In this document: positions 8,550-16,282 of the stretch, one piece after another
Layout: each line of letters begins with the position of its first letter
Position numbering within the stretch: position 1 is the stretch's first letter
NCBI GenBank assembly: GCA_936911875.1
Contig: CAKZGB010000006.1
Coordinates: forward strand, 264,964-328,963
Reading direction: 5' to 3'
Origin: an uncultured Lysobacteraceae bacterium
GTDB lineage: Bacteria > Pseudomonadota > Gammaproteobacteria > Xanthomonadales > Xanthomonadaceae
Length of the DNA stretch: 64,000 bases
The notes under the pieces: model-generated
Told to the model about the DNA's origin: nothing
Database searches by the model: none
Seen by the model: only the letters and a program-made list of their open reading frames with translations
Position numbers and translations under genes: made by a program

Positions 8550-9855
8550 TTTGCAGCGGTGCGTGAAGTTGCAAGAGTTGCTCGGCAAATTCCGGGTACG
8601 ACGTCCCGACGTTTTCCACATTGAGCACTCTGCCGTTTAAGGCACAGATCCAATTGAGCATGGCAAACGACATCGCGATGCGGTGATCGCCGTGCGATGC
8701 GATGTCGGCTGCATTCAAGCTAGCGCCGCCCTCGATGCGTGCACCGTCGGCCGTGGTTTGTACGTTGACGCCCATTGCGCTCAAGCCGTCAGCCATGACC
8801 TGCAGTCGATCAGATTCCTTGTGACGCAACTCTGCCGCACCACGAATCGTCGTCACGCCCGTTGCACAGGCGGCGGCAACAAACAGAATCGGAAACTCAT
8901 CGATCATGTCGGGCACGAGCTCGATCGGCACTTCGACGCCCTTTAGCTTAGAGGCCCGCACGCGCAGATCCGCAATGACATCCAAGCCCTGATCGCGCGG
9001 ATTGAGCACCTCGATATCGGCCCCCATTAAATCCAGGACTTGCAGCAGACCCGCACGACGTGCGCTGATCCCAACCGATTGCAGCAGCAGATCGGAACCG
9101 GGAATCAGACTCGCGGCTACCAACCAGAACGCTGCGGATGAAAAGTCGGCCGGCACATCCCACACTTGCGCCTGCAGTTGCCTTGGCGGCTGTAGAACTA
9201 TCTGATCCGGCTCGATGCGTACATCGCAGCCCATGCGCAGCAGCATGCGCTCGGTGTAATCGCGGGTCGGTCGCAGTTCACGCACCGTCGTGGGTCCGTT
9301 GGCATACAATCCGGCCAGAAGAATCGCAGACTTAACCTGCGCACTAGCCTGTTCGGGTTGCACATCGATACCGTGGAGAGTCTGCCCACCGACGATCTGC
9401 AAAGGAGCGCGTCCGTCATTGCTACGAATCTGCGCTCCCATCTGCGTCAGCGGATCGATGACTCTTTGCATCGGTCGCACCGACAATGACTCATCACCGA
9501 TCAGCGTCGAGTCAAACGACTGTCCGGCTAGCAGACCTGCCAACAGACGCATCGCGGTACCGGCGTTGCCGCAATCCAGTGGAGCGACCGACGCCTTTAA
9601 ACCATGCAATCCGACGCCGTGCACCTGCAGTTGATCGTTACCGCGGCGCTCTACACGCACACCGAGCTGCTCAAAAATACGCAGCGTTGCCAGCGTATCG
9701 GCGGCCGGTAAAAACCCGTGAATTTGAGTAGTGCCCTGCGCGATCGATCCGAGCATGACCGCGCGGTGGGAAACGGATTTGTCGCCCGGGATGCGCAGGG
9801 TGCCACGCAAGGGCGCAGGCGCAGTGCCCGCAAACGACCAGGACGACTCAGCCAT
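8536..9855 (-). CDS. aroA: 3-phosphoshikimate 1-carboxyvinyltransferase (EPSP synthase)
   Basis: Sixth step of the shikimate pathway: transfers enolpyruvyl from PEP to shikimate-3-phosphate. The 439-residue protein has the family signatures LRIPGDKSVSHRAVML near the N-terminus, LDCGNAGTAMRLLAGLLAG near 95-110, RHKESDRLQVMADGL near 345 and GDHRIAMSFAML near 390. Its start overlaps the end of serC by 8 bp, so the pair is coupled; shikimate and serine genes are often joined this way. In related genomes a pheA gene often lies between the two; here it does not. Confidence 0.97.
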   Translation of the reverse strand: MAESSWSFAGTAPAPLRGTLRIPGDKSVSHRAVMLGSIAQGTTQIHGFLPAADTLATLRIFEQLGVRVERRGNDQLQVHGVGLHGLKASVAPLDCGNAGTAMRLLAGLLAGQSFDSTLIGDESLSVRPMQRVIDPLTQMGAQIRSNDGRAPLQIVGGQTLHGIDVQPEQASAQVKSAILLAGLYANGPTTVRELRPTRDYTERMLLRMGCDVRIEPDQIVLQPPRQLQAQVWDVPADFSSAAFWLVAASLIPGSDLLLQSVGISARRAGLLQVLDLMGADIEVLNPRDQGLDVIADLRVRASKLKGVEVPIELVPDMIDEFPILFVAAACATGVTTIRGAAELRHKESDRLQVMADGLSAMGVNVQTTADGARIEGGASLNAADIASHGDHRIAMSFAMLNWICALNGRVLNVENVGTSYPEFAEQLLQLHAPLQISPA

Positions 9856-10936
9856 GTCGGCGCTTGAAGTCGGTCATCAGCTCCGCCAAGGCATCGACAC
9901 CATCTTGCGGCATCGCATTGTAGATCGAAGCACGAATGCCCCCAATCGCCTTATGACCCTTCAGTCCGATAAAACCGAGACGCTGACTTTCCTGCACGAA
10001 CAGTGCATCCAGATCTTCGCTCGGAAGAAAGAACGGCACATTCATGATCGATCGCGACTCACGCTGCACATCGTTGCGATAAAAACCGTCGGAGCCGTCA
10101 ATCACTTCGTACAGGGTGTGAGCTTTGCGTTCATTGCGCTCACGGAATGCGGCAGTACCACCCTGCTCCAACACCCAACGGACCGTCAGACCGAGCAGGT
10201 ACCAGTTAAAGGTTGGCGGCGTGTTGAGCATGGAATCACGCTCCGCCTGCAATGCATAGCGGAAGATGTCCGCACGCGACTGACCCTCGCGCTCCAGCAA
10301 ATCGTCGCGGACAATCAGCACGGAAATGCCGACCGGTCCCAGATTCTTTTGCGCACCGGCATAGATCGCGCCAAGGCGCTCAATCGCCATCGGCTCCGAT
10401 GCGATATTCGAGGAGGCATCGGTAATTAGCGGCGGCGCACCCTCAGGCAGCAGCGGAACCTCACGTTGCGCAATGCCGTGAATCGTTTCATTGGCTGTGT
10501 AATGCAGGAAGGCCGAGTCCGCACCCCAAGTCCATGTTGCAGGGTCAGGTGATCGGTCGAACTGCGACGACTGAGCGGCGATCTGCACATCGACATAGGG
10601 ACGCGCTTGCTTAAGTGCGGTCTGGCTCCAATGCCCCGAAACGACGTAATCAGCACGCTGTCCCGGCGCGGCAAAATTGAGCGGCAGCAGCGCCTGAATC
10701 GTGGTGGCACCACCGGCGGTAAACAGAACTCGATAATTCACAGGAATCGCCAGCAGCGTGCGCAGATCCGCCTCAATCCCGCGCGCAAGTTCCATGAAAG
10801 GCGCGCCGCGGTGACTTAGCTCCATCACCGATGCACCTTGGCCGTTCCAGTCCAGCAGCTCCTTTTGTGCCTGCTGTAACACTGGCTGCGGCAACATCGA
10901 GGGACCGGCACTGAAATTCCAGGGCTTTTTTTGCAT
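9848..10936 (-). CDS. serC: Phosphoserine aminotransferase
   Basis: PLP enzyme converting 3-phosphohydroxypyruvate to phosphoserine, and also acting in pyridoxal phosphate synthesis. At 362 residues it has the normal length. Signatures are NFSAGPSMLPQPVL at the N-terminus, SVMELSHRG near 37-43, TAGGATTIQALLPLNF near 73-88 and the PLP-binding lysine Lys197 in GAQKNLGPVG. First gene of the serC-aroA pair; 24 bp separate it from the FHA-like gene upstream, so all three may be one transcript. Confidence 0.97.
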   Translation of the reverse strand: MQKKPWNFSAGPSMLPQPVLQQAQKELLDWNGQGASVMELSHRGAPFMELARGIEADLRTLLAIPVNYRVLFTAGGATTIQALLPLNFAAPGQRADYVVSGHWSQTALKQARPYVDVQIAAQSSQFDRSPDPATWTWGADSAFLHYTANETIHGIAQREVPLLPEGAPPLITDASSNIASEPMAIERLGAIYAGAQKNLGPVGISVLIVRDDLLEREGQSRADIFRYALQAERDSMLNTPPTFNWYLLGLTVRWVLEQGGTAAFRERNERKAHTLYEVIDGSDGFYRNDVQRESRSIMNVPFFLPSEDLDALFVQESQRLGFIGLKGHKAIGGIRASIYNAMPQDGVDALAELMTDFKRRHG

Positions 10937-10960
10937 GTCGACTGCGTTCCTAATCGGCGC

Positions 10961-11794
10961 TTAGCGCGGAGCGTAGAGAATCAGCGCTGTCACCAGTGCC
11001 GAGATCAACGCGCAACTGCCAACGAGCCAAGCCAGTCGAACGACCAGCTTGCGCTGTGCCTGCTGCCGCTCATACTCGAGTGCATCCAGTCGTTGCAGTT
11101 CCAGCTCGGCATCCCATTCTTCAGGACGATGCAGCACGACAAAGTCCGGCGATTCCAGCATAAACCGATGCTTGCCCGCCAGCTGCCACTGATCGCCTGC
11201 TTCCAGAATGGCCTCGGGCCGCAACAGACCGTTGATGCGACTGTCGACATTTGCGGCTGCACGAATGCGCAAACCGTTTGCAGTCGGCTCGGCCGTCGCC
11301 AATTCCGCAGCCACGCCGGTTTGCATGCCCACGCGCACATCGGCCTGCGGATGCGATCCGATCGAAACGAGCGACGTCACCGGAATGGCCTGACCGTAGT
11401 AGTCTCCGCTCAATCCGCGCAACGCAAACGAAGGCAAGGCCGTCTCGTTTGCGCTATCGGGCTCGGGTTCGCGACCGGCAGCCTCACCGGTCAGATAGGC
11501 CGATTGGCCATCGATAAAGAGACGATCACCCGGACGCGTCCAGGCCAGCCGATGCACCGGACGACCGTTCAAATGCACTGCATTGCGGCCCGCATACACA
11601 TGCAGCCAGCAACCGAGCGTGTCCGCAGTGAGTTTGATGGTCGCGGGAGCCGCCTCATCGTCAATCAGACGAAGGCCCTGCCCGCCCTGATCCGGCTCGC
11701 CTGAGAGTCGCAACCCGGCCTCGGTCACGGCAACAGCCTGATCGGTCAGATTGGAATCGCGAAACTGCAACTGTAAGGTGCTCACTTCCCGCAA
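10961..11794 (-). CDS. Membrane-anchored FHA-like protein
   Basis: About 275 residues without clear enzyme motifs. The middle (about 124-215) resembles a forkhead-associated phosphothreonine-binding fold, with LRGLSGDYYGQAIPVT, SIGSHPQADVRV, INGLLRPEAILEAGDQW and HRFMLES in the expected order. An N-terminal stretch at about 50-102 (NAVHLNGRPVHRLAWTRPGD) looks like a second, degenerate FHA copy. Canonical Arg/Ser/His contacts are only partly kept. A charged helix (225-250) and one membrane segment (about 251-273) end the protein, so the FHA part is probably cytosolic and C-terminally anchored. The start is uncertain: TTG at 11794 or GTG at 11785. It is upstream of serC on the same strand. Confidence 0.7.
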   Translation of the reverse strand: MREVSTLQLQFRDSNLTDQAVAVTEAGLRLSGEPDQGGQGLRLIDDEAAPATIKLTADTLGCWLHVYAGRNAVHLNGRPVHRLAWTRPGDRLFIDGQSAYLTGEAAGREPEPDSANETALPSFALRGLSGDYYGQAIPVTSLVSIGSHPQADVRVGMQTGVAAELATAEPTANGLRIRAAANVDSRINGLLRPEAILEAGDQWQLAGKHRFMLESPDFVVLHRPEEWDAELELQRLDALEYERQQAQRKLVVRLAWLVGSCALISALVTALILYAPR

Positions 11795-11846
11795 TTTAAC
11801 ACGTCATCACCGATAATATGAAGCCCGTTTCTCCATTGCTTTGCGC

Positions 11847-12125
11847 ATGAGTCAGATTTCAATCGAACAAACCCACTCTCTGCAACCAGACGCTGTACGC
11901 GCGGCCGTCGATACCTTGGCGGAAAAACTCCGTTCGCGTTTTGGCGCCAACACGCACTGGGCAGATGAAACGCTGAAATTTGACGGTGGTGGTGTCGAAG
12001 GCGAGATCCGTTTGCTACCGGGCCGCGTTCACGTTCTGGCCGAATTGGGCATGATCTATGGCCTGATGAAGGGACCGATCGAATCGGAGATCCGTCGGGT
12101 CCTGCAGGAACAGCTCGGCGCTTAA
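11847..12125 (+). CDS. Polyhydroxyalkanoic acid system (PHA granule region) family protein
   Basis: A 92-residue protein resembling the small family found near PHA synthase genes. Visible features are the N-terminal SIEQTHSLQPDAVRAAVDTL helix, the FGANTHWADETLKFDGGGVEGEIRL strand region and a C-terminal amphipathic helix ending in IRRVLQEQL. The family function is not known; association with granules or regulation has been proposed. The ATG at 11847 is preferred over the TTG two codons earlier. It lies about 1.8 kb from phaC, diverging from the FHA-like gene, and is closed by a terminator. Confidence 0.8.
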   Translation: MSQISIEQTHSLQPDAVRAAVDTLAEKLRSRFGANTHWADETLKFDGGGVEGEIRLLPGRVHVLAELGMIYGLMKGPIESEIRRVLQEQLGA

Positions 12126-12130
12126 GTGCC

Positions 12131-12160
12131 AAACAAAAACGCCGGCAATGCCGGCGTTTT
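12131..12160. terminator. Bidirectional terminator between the PHA-system gene and galU
   Basis: Perfect 7-bp stem CGCCGGC/GCCGGCG (12140-12146 with 12150-12156), loop AAT, with AAACAAAAA on the left and TTTT on the right. It serves the converging plus-strand small gene and minus-strand galU. Confidence 0.88.
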
Positions 12161-12180
12161 GCTTACAAGCTGCGGGCAAC

Positions 12181-13086
12181 TTAGTGCTCGCGCACACCCA
12201 ACTCATTGAGTGCGCGGATCATGGCGTCGCGGGCGCCATCGGTCAAGGCCTCGTGATCCAATGCAAAACGGATCGTCGCCTCAATCAGACCCAAGTGCGA
12301 GCCGCAGTCAAAACGCGTTCCAAGGAAGCGATACGCCATCACCGGGTTGTCCACCAGCAGACGTGCAATCGCGTCGGTCAGCTGAATCTCCCCGCCGGCA
12401 CCCGGCTGTTGCGATTCCAGCAAGTCAAAAATCTTGGAGTCCAGAATGTAGCGACCGACTACGGCCAGACGGCTCGGCGCCACTTCGGGCTTGGGCTTTT
12501 CGACGATGGCCTGAATCCGGCCGGACCGATCCGAAAATTCCGGCACATCAACGATGCCGTAGCTGCCCGTCATTTCCTGCGGCACGTCTTCGACCGCAAT
12601 CACGGAGCTGCCATCGCGCTCGGCGATATCGGCCATTTGCGAAAGCGCACCGACGCCACCACGATTCCAGATCAGATCGTCGGGCAGCATCACTGCGAAC
12701 GGCTCATTGCCCACGATGGGCTTGGCGCACAGCACGGCATGCCCTAACCCCAGCGCCTCGGCCTGGGTCACAAACACGGCACGCACGCCGGCGGGGAGCA
12801 CTTCGCGTACGAGCTCTAACTGCTTGGTCTTGCCCGCCCGCTCCAGCTTCTGTTCCAGCTCGTAGGCTTTGTCAAAATAATCCGCGACCGCGTGCTTATA
12901 GCGGTTGGTGACAAAGATCAGCGTGTCGCAACCGGCCTCGATGGCTTCGTCGACTGCATATTGAATCAGCGGCTTGTCGACAATCGGCATCATCTCCTTG
13001 GGCACCGTCTTGGTCGCCGGCAAAAAGCGGGTGCCAAGACCGGCAACAGGGAATACGGCTTTGCGGATGCGCTGCGTCTTGCTCAT
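12181..13086 (-). CDS. galU: UTP--glucose-1-phosphate uridylyltransferase
   Basis: Makes UDP-glucose for surface polysaccharides. The 301-residue protein opens with the nucleotidyltransferase loop KAVFPVAGLGTRFLPATKTVPKEM and carries DKPLIQYAVDEAIEAG, GLGHAVLCAKPIVG, VMLPDDLI and EKPKPEVAPSRLAVVGRYIL in order. The ATG at 13086 is chosen because it has GGAG 5 bp upstream and begins the family-typical MSKTQRIRKAVFPVAG; the frame running back to 13239 passes into tRNA sequence. A TACAAT box at 13116-13121 may be the -10. Confidence 0.96.
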   Translation of the reverse strand: MSKTQRIRKAVFPVAGLGTRFLPATKTVPKEMMPIVDKPLIQYAVDEAIEAGCDTLIFVTNRYKHAVADYFDKAYELEQKLERAGKTKQLELVREVLPAGVRAVFVTQAEALGLGHAVLCAKPIVGNEPFAVMLPDDLIWNRGGVGALSQMADIAERDGSSVIAVEDVPQEMTGSYGIVDVPEFSDRSGRIQAIVEKPKPEVAPSRLAVVGRYILDSKIFDLLESQQPGAGGEIQLTDAIARLLVDNPVMAYRFLGTRFDCGSHLGLIEATIRFALDHEALTDGARDAMIRALNELGVREH

Positions 13087-13167
13087 ATCGCTCCATGCGA
13101 TGATTCTTTCACCACATTGTACGGGATGGTCGATGACACTTTCCTCACACATCGGTGCGGAATTTTC

Positions 13168-13200
13168 CCAAAAAAAGCCCCCGCCTTGCGGCAGGGGCCT
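13168..13200 (-). terminator. Terminator of the tRNA-Leu/tRNA-Val transcript
   Basis: Read on the minus strand, CCCCTGCC-GCAA-GGCGGGGG followed by seven T residues forms an eight-pair stem with one mismatch, just downstream of tRNA-Val. Confidence 0.85.
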
Positions 13201-13206
13201 GATATC

Positions 13207-13281
13207 TGGTGCTCGGTGCAAGGATCGAACTTGCGACACCTGCCGTGTGAAGGCAGTGCTCTACCGCTGAGCTAACCGAGC
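13207..13281 (-). tRNA. tRNA-Val(CAC)
   Basis: A 75-nt tRNA with an encoded CCA. The acceptor GCTCGGT pairs with ACCGAGC. The anticodon arm CTGCC-TTCACAC-GGCAG gives anticodon CAC. D-loop AGCTCAGCGGTAGAGC and T-arm GTTCGATCC are standard. Second gene of a two-tRNA transcript. Confidence 0.96.
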
Positions 13282-13292
13282 ATGTTCCGATT

Positions 13293-13378
13293 TGGTACCG
13301 GCGATAGGACTCGAACCTACACGACATCTCTGCCAGTGGATTTTGAGTCCACCGCGTCTACCATTCCGCCACACCGGC
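13293..13378 (-). tRNA. tRNA-Leu(CAA)
   Basis: An 86-nt class II tRNA with an encoded CCA. The acceptor GCCGGTG is closed by the 3' arm ending CGCCGGT. The anticodon stem GTGGA/TCCAC encloses CTCAAAA, giving anticodon CAA. The variable arm TGGCAGAGATGTCG is typical of Leu tRNAs. Eleven bp separate it from tRNA-Val. Confidence 0.96.
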
Positions 13379-13392
13379 AAATCGGACGAACG

Positions 13393-13421
13393 ATTTTATC
13401 AGGACTGCCCTGAATGCGCAA
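13393..13421 (-). promoter_or_regulatory. Sigma-70 promoter of the tRNA-Leu/tRNA-Val unit
   Basis: TTGCGC at -35 (13416-13421), 17-bp spacer and TAAAAT at -10 (13393-13398), placing the start a few bases before the tRNA-Leu 5' end. It overlaps the stop of the zincin-like gene upstream. Confidence 0.65.
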
Positions 13422-13422
13422 G

Positions 13423-13884
13423 TCAGACATCGGGCCAGTGCAGCGCCTTCGACCAGGGCCACCAGCCCTGACCGGTCAGCGCATACACGTCCGCCGCCCG
13501 CTCAAACCGGTTGGTCCAGCGCACGCCGCCATGCATCAGATACAGCGGCAGAAACAGCGGGCCAAGTGCCATGTACTGATAAACGTGGGCACGCTCATGC
13601 GCCGACAGCAAGATCTCGGGCTCCTCTCCCTTACCCGCGCGGCGCGCGTACGTCAGACACGGCGAGTCCAGATCGTTACCGGTGTAGAGGATGACATTGC
13701 CGAGCGTGAGCGCACCACCCGGCCCCCACGGTACGCCATGAAATACTAGCGCCATGTCTGGACGACGCCAATGCCAGTGAGCGCCCTGTGCCATCGCAAC
13801 GGCACCTGCCAACAGGCCCACCAATGTGTTGGGCAAGGTCCACACCATGCCCAACGCCAGCCACAACGAACGCAAACTCTGCAT
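13423..13884 (-). CDS. Small zincin-like membrane protein (HExxH) downstream of phaC
   Basis: A 153-residue protein that I do not recognise by name. An N-terminal hydrophobic segment at about residues 11-33 suggests a membrane anchor, and a second hydrophobic patch lies at 105-116 (MALGPLFLPLYL). The central motif HERAH (96-100) is an HExxH zinc site, and NRFERAADVYA (125-135) offers a downstream E-x-x-A-D, the arrangement of M48/M56-type gluzincins. The usual length of such peptidases is far greater, so this would be a minimal version or a non-catalytic metal binder. It starts 16 bp after the phaC stop on the same strand. ATG 13884 is the best start; the longer frame lies in phaC antiparallel reading and lacks features. 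Confidence 0.75.
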   Translation of the reverse strand: MQSLRSLWLALGMVWTLPNTLVGLLAGAVAMAQGAHWHWRRPDMALVFHGVPWGPGGALTLGNVILYTGNDLDSPCLTYARRAGKGEEPEILLSAHERAHVYQYMALGPLFLPLYLMHGGVRWTNRFERAADVYALTGQGWWPWSKALHWPDV

Positions 13885-13900
13885 CAGTGCGTGTGGGACC

Positions 13901-14989
13901 TTAGCGCGCTGCAAGCCACTGGTGAATATTATCCGGCACATCACGTTGTGCACGTGAGGACACGTAGATGCCGATATGGCCACCACGGAACGACATCTCG
14001 GAATAATCATCGGAACCGATCAGACCGCCAAGTGCCTTCGAGGCCTCGGGCGGAACCAGATGATCCTGTTCGGCGTAGATGTTGTACACCGGACATTGCA
14101 CTTGCATCAGATCGATGGCCTGACCGCCAACCGTAGCAGTGCCGTTGACCAGACCGTTGCCTTGGAAGAACTCCGTAGTGAATTCGCGGAAGGCTTCACC
14201 GGCCTGATCCGGCGAATCGAAAATCCATTTTTCCATGCGCAGGAAATCTTCCATTGCGCGCGGATTATCGAGAATATCGACCATGCCAACGTACTTCTGC
14301 ACGAACAGGCGCCAGGGCTTGAGCGTCAGGTACGTGAAATTCATCATGTCGGCCGAGACATTGCCGACGGCGTTGACCAGCAGATCGGCATCGACACCGC
14401 GAGTCCAATTGGACAGCATGTTGTCGCGCGTATGGAAGTCCACCGGCGTGACCATGGTGATGAGGTTGCGGATGTTGTCCGGGAACAGCGATGTGTAGCA
14501 CAGACTGAACACACCACCTTGGCAGATACCCAGCAGATTGATGCGATCCTGGCCGCTGCGCTCGCGCAAGGCATCGACCGCGCCACCCAAGTAACGGACG
14601 ATGTAATCCTGCAGTTCCAGATAACGGTCGGACCGGTCGGCATAACCCCAGTCGATGACGTAGATATCTTCGCCACGTTCCAGCAGACCGCGCACGATGG
14701 ACTTATCGCTCTGCAGATCGACCATGTACGGCCGATTGACCAACGCATAGCTGATCAGCAGTGGCACCTTGGTGCGCGAGGGTTGATCCCCCTTGAACCG
14801 ATACAGAACAACCTTGCCGTCGCGCCAGATTTCTTCGCGTTCGGTTGCACCGTAGTGCACCTCGTCCATCTTGGCGAAGGTCTCGGCGGCAGCGCCAAGC
14901 TTGGCGCCGACTTGGCGAAACTCATTGGCCAGCGACTCGGGCGTGAAATGAATCGGCGAAGCGGCGGCGTGTTCGTTGGAATCCGTCAT
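13901..14989 (-). CDS. phaC: Class III poly(3-hydroxyalkanoate) synthase subunit PhaC
   Basis: Catalytic subunit polymerising 3-hydroxyacyl-CoA into PHA at the granule surface. The 362-residue length fits class III PhaC (about 355), not the roughly 560-590 residues of class I. The alpha/beta-hydrolase core shows the modified lipase box GICQGG with nucleophile Cys156, Asp309 in YAEQDHLVPP and His338 in GGHIGIYVS, giving a complete Cys-Asp-His triad. VNRPYMVDLQ and VYVIDWGYAD-like segments precede it (here DIYVIDWGYAD). phaE lies 18 bp upstream. No phaA, phaB or depolymerase is in the window. Confidence 0.96.
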   Translation of the reverse strand: MTDSNEHAAASPIHFTPESLANEFRQVGAKLGAAAETFAKMDEVHYGATEREEIWRDGKVVLYRFKGDQPSRTKVPLLISYALVNRPYMVDLQSDKSIVRGLLERGEDIYVIDWGYADRSDRYLELQDYIVRYLGGAVDALRERSGQDRINLLGICQGGVFSLCYTSLFPDNIRNLITMVTPVDFHTRDNMLSNWTRGVDADLLVNAVGNVSADMMNFTYLTLKPWRLFVQKYVGMVDILDNPRAMEDFLRMEKWIFDSPDQAGEAFREFTTEFFQGNGLVNGTATVGGQAIDLMQVQCPVYNIYAEQDHLVPPEASKALGGLIGSDDYSEMSFRGGHIGIYVSSRAQRDVPDNIHQWLAAR

Positions 14990-15007
14990 GATCTGTTCGC
15001 TCCGTAC

Positions 15008-16234
15008 TTATCGGCGAGTGGTCTTTCGAGCAGTGGCCTTTTTGCTCACCGTCTTCTTGGCCGCTTTCTTGGCGACGCTCTTGGTTGCAGCTTTCTTTGC
15101 GACTTTCTTGGTCGCTTTCTTCGCAACCGATTTTGCTACCTTTTTAGCAGCCTTTTTCACCGCTTTCTTAGCAGCCTTCTTGACGGCTTTTCGCATCGCT
15201 TTTGTAGCGACCTTGGCCGGCGGTGCACCGGCAGTCGAAACCGCAGCAGTGGGCACCGAACCGGTGCGTAACGCATCCCTTAAGTTGCGCACTTCGCGCT
15301 CGAGCATCGTCAGTTTGCGATACGCCGCATCAATCTCAGTGCGACCGGGAATACCGAATGCCGCTGTGGCGCGCTCAATCTCCGACTGCACAGCCAGACG
15401 CACACGCATCTGCGAGTTCACCAGATCACCGTAAGCCGCGCGATACTCATCGCCCAGCGCCGCCTCTTCGAAGGCCGCCTCGGCCGCATCGACCCACACA
15501 TCGAACAGAGCGCGAGTGGATTCAATCACCTTGCCCTGCTCCCGGCGGGCTTCCAGCGCGGATTCAAAGCGATCCAGTGCATCGGTATTGATAGTTCCCA
15601 GCAGCGTACTGAACTGAGCAGCCGCATCCCGATATTCCTGCACGAAACGCGCCAGTTGCTGCCAGCGCTCCTGGTGCTCGCGCATAAAACCGAAGGCCGG
15701 CACATCACCCGCTCCGCCGGCTTGTGCACGCATCCAATCCAGCACCGGCTGCACTTGTGTCAGCCACACGGAGAAATCCTGATGATTGAACTGCTGCATC
15801 GCGGAGAACATGCGATTAAAGCCATCGCCGCCGGCTTGCTCAAGCCACTGTTCCCACTGCTCGCGAATGGCCTTGGCGCTAGGCGCCTTGTCCAGAAACT
15901 CCGAGGCCATCTGCTGCAAACTGGCCAGCCATTGCGCACCCTGCCCGCCGAACTGACGCATCGCATCCTGCAGCGGATCACGCGGCGCGAAGGCAGCCCC
16001 AAAGCCGAACGGCATCCCGCTACCCATGCCGAAACCACCGGGCATTGCACCACCAAACGGCGAGGCCGCGCCGAATGGAGACGCGCCAAAGCCTGCAAAC
16101 GGATTGGGCGCCGTGGGCGAACCTGTCATGCGACTCCATTGTGCGTACTGCTCCTGCCATTGCTGCCAGGCGCTACCGGCCTGCTCCATCCACTGTGCCG
16201 GATCGAAATTGCCAAAAGGGTTGGAATTGGACAT
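15008..16234 (-). CDS. phaE: Class III PHA synthase subunit PhaE with Lys/Ala-rich tail
   Basis: PhaE is the partner that activates class III PhaC. The core at about residues 85-325 is helical and Trp/Gln-rich, with the PhaE-like segments FQEYRDAAAQ-type (here RFVQEYRDAAAQFSTLLG), STRALFDVWVDAAE and PGRTEIDAAYRKLTMLEREV. Residues 44-80 form a low-complexity Gly/Phe/Met/Pro stretch. Residues 341-408 are a histone-H1-like tail built from AKKA/VKKA units with about 30 Lys or Arg and no acidic residue. Similar tails occur in the phasins PhaF and PhaM, which attach granules to the nucleoid. GGAG lies 7 bp before the ATG. Order is pssA-phaE-phaC-zincin-like gene. Confidence 0.93.
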   Translation of the reverse strand: MSNSNPFGNFDPAQWMEQAGSAWQQWQEQYAQWSRMTGSPTAPNPFAGFGASPFGAASPFGGAMPGGFGMGSGMPFGFGAAFAPRDPLQDAMRQFGGQGAQWLASLQQMASEFLDKAPSAKAIREQWEQWLEQAGGDGFNRMFSAMQQFNHQDFSVWLTQVQPVLDWMRAQAGGAGDVPAFGFMREHQERWQQLARFVQEYRDAAAQFSTLLGTINTDALDRFESALEARREQGKVIESTRALFDVWVDAAEAAFEEAALGDEYRAAYGDLVNSQMRVRLAVQSEIERATAAFGIPGRTEIDAAYRKLTMLEREVRNLRDALRTGSVPTAAVSTAGAPPAKVATKAMRKAVKKAAKKAVKKAAKKVAKSVAKKATKKVAKKAATKSVAKKAAKKTVSKKATARKTTRR

Positions 16235-16282
16235 GCATGAACTCCGGATGCGGAAACAGAATTTAAAGAGTGTCTGTAGCGG

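Noticed and set aside
13087..13239. N-terminal extension of galU
   Set aside because: The added 51 codons read through a terminator and into tRNA-Val sequence; a good ribosome site supports 13086.
15008..15223. DNA tandem repeat or CRISPR-like array in the phaE 3' end
   Set aside because: The repetition comes from Lys/Ala codons of the PhaE tail; units are irregular and no spacers exist.
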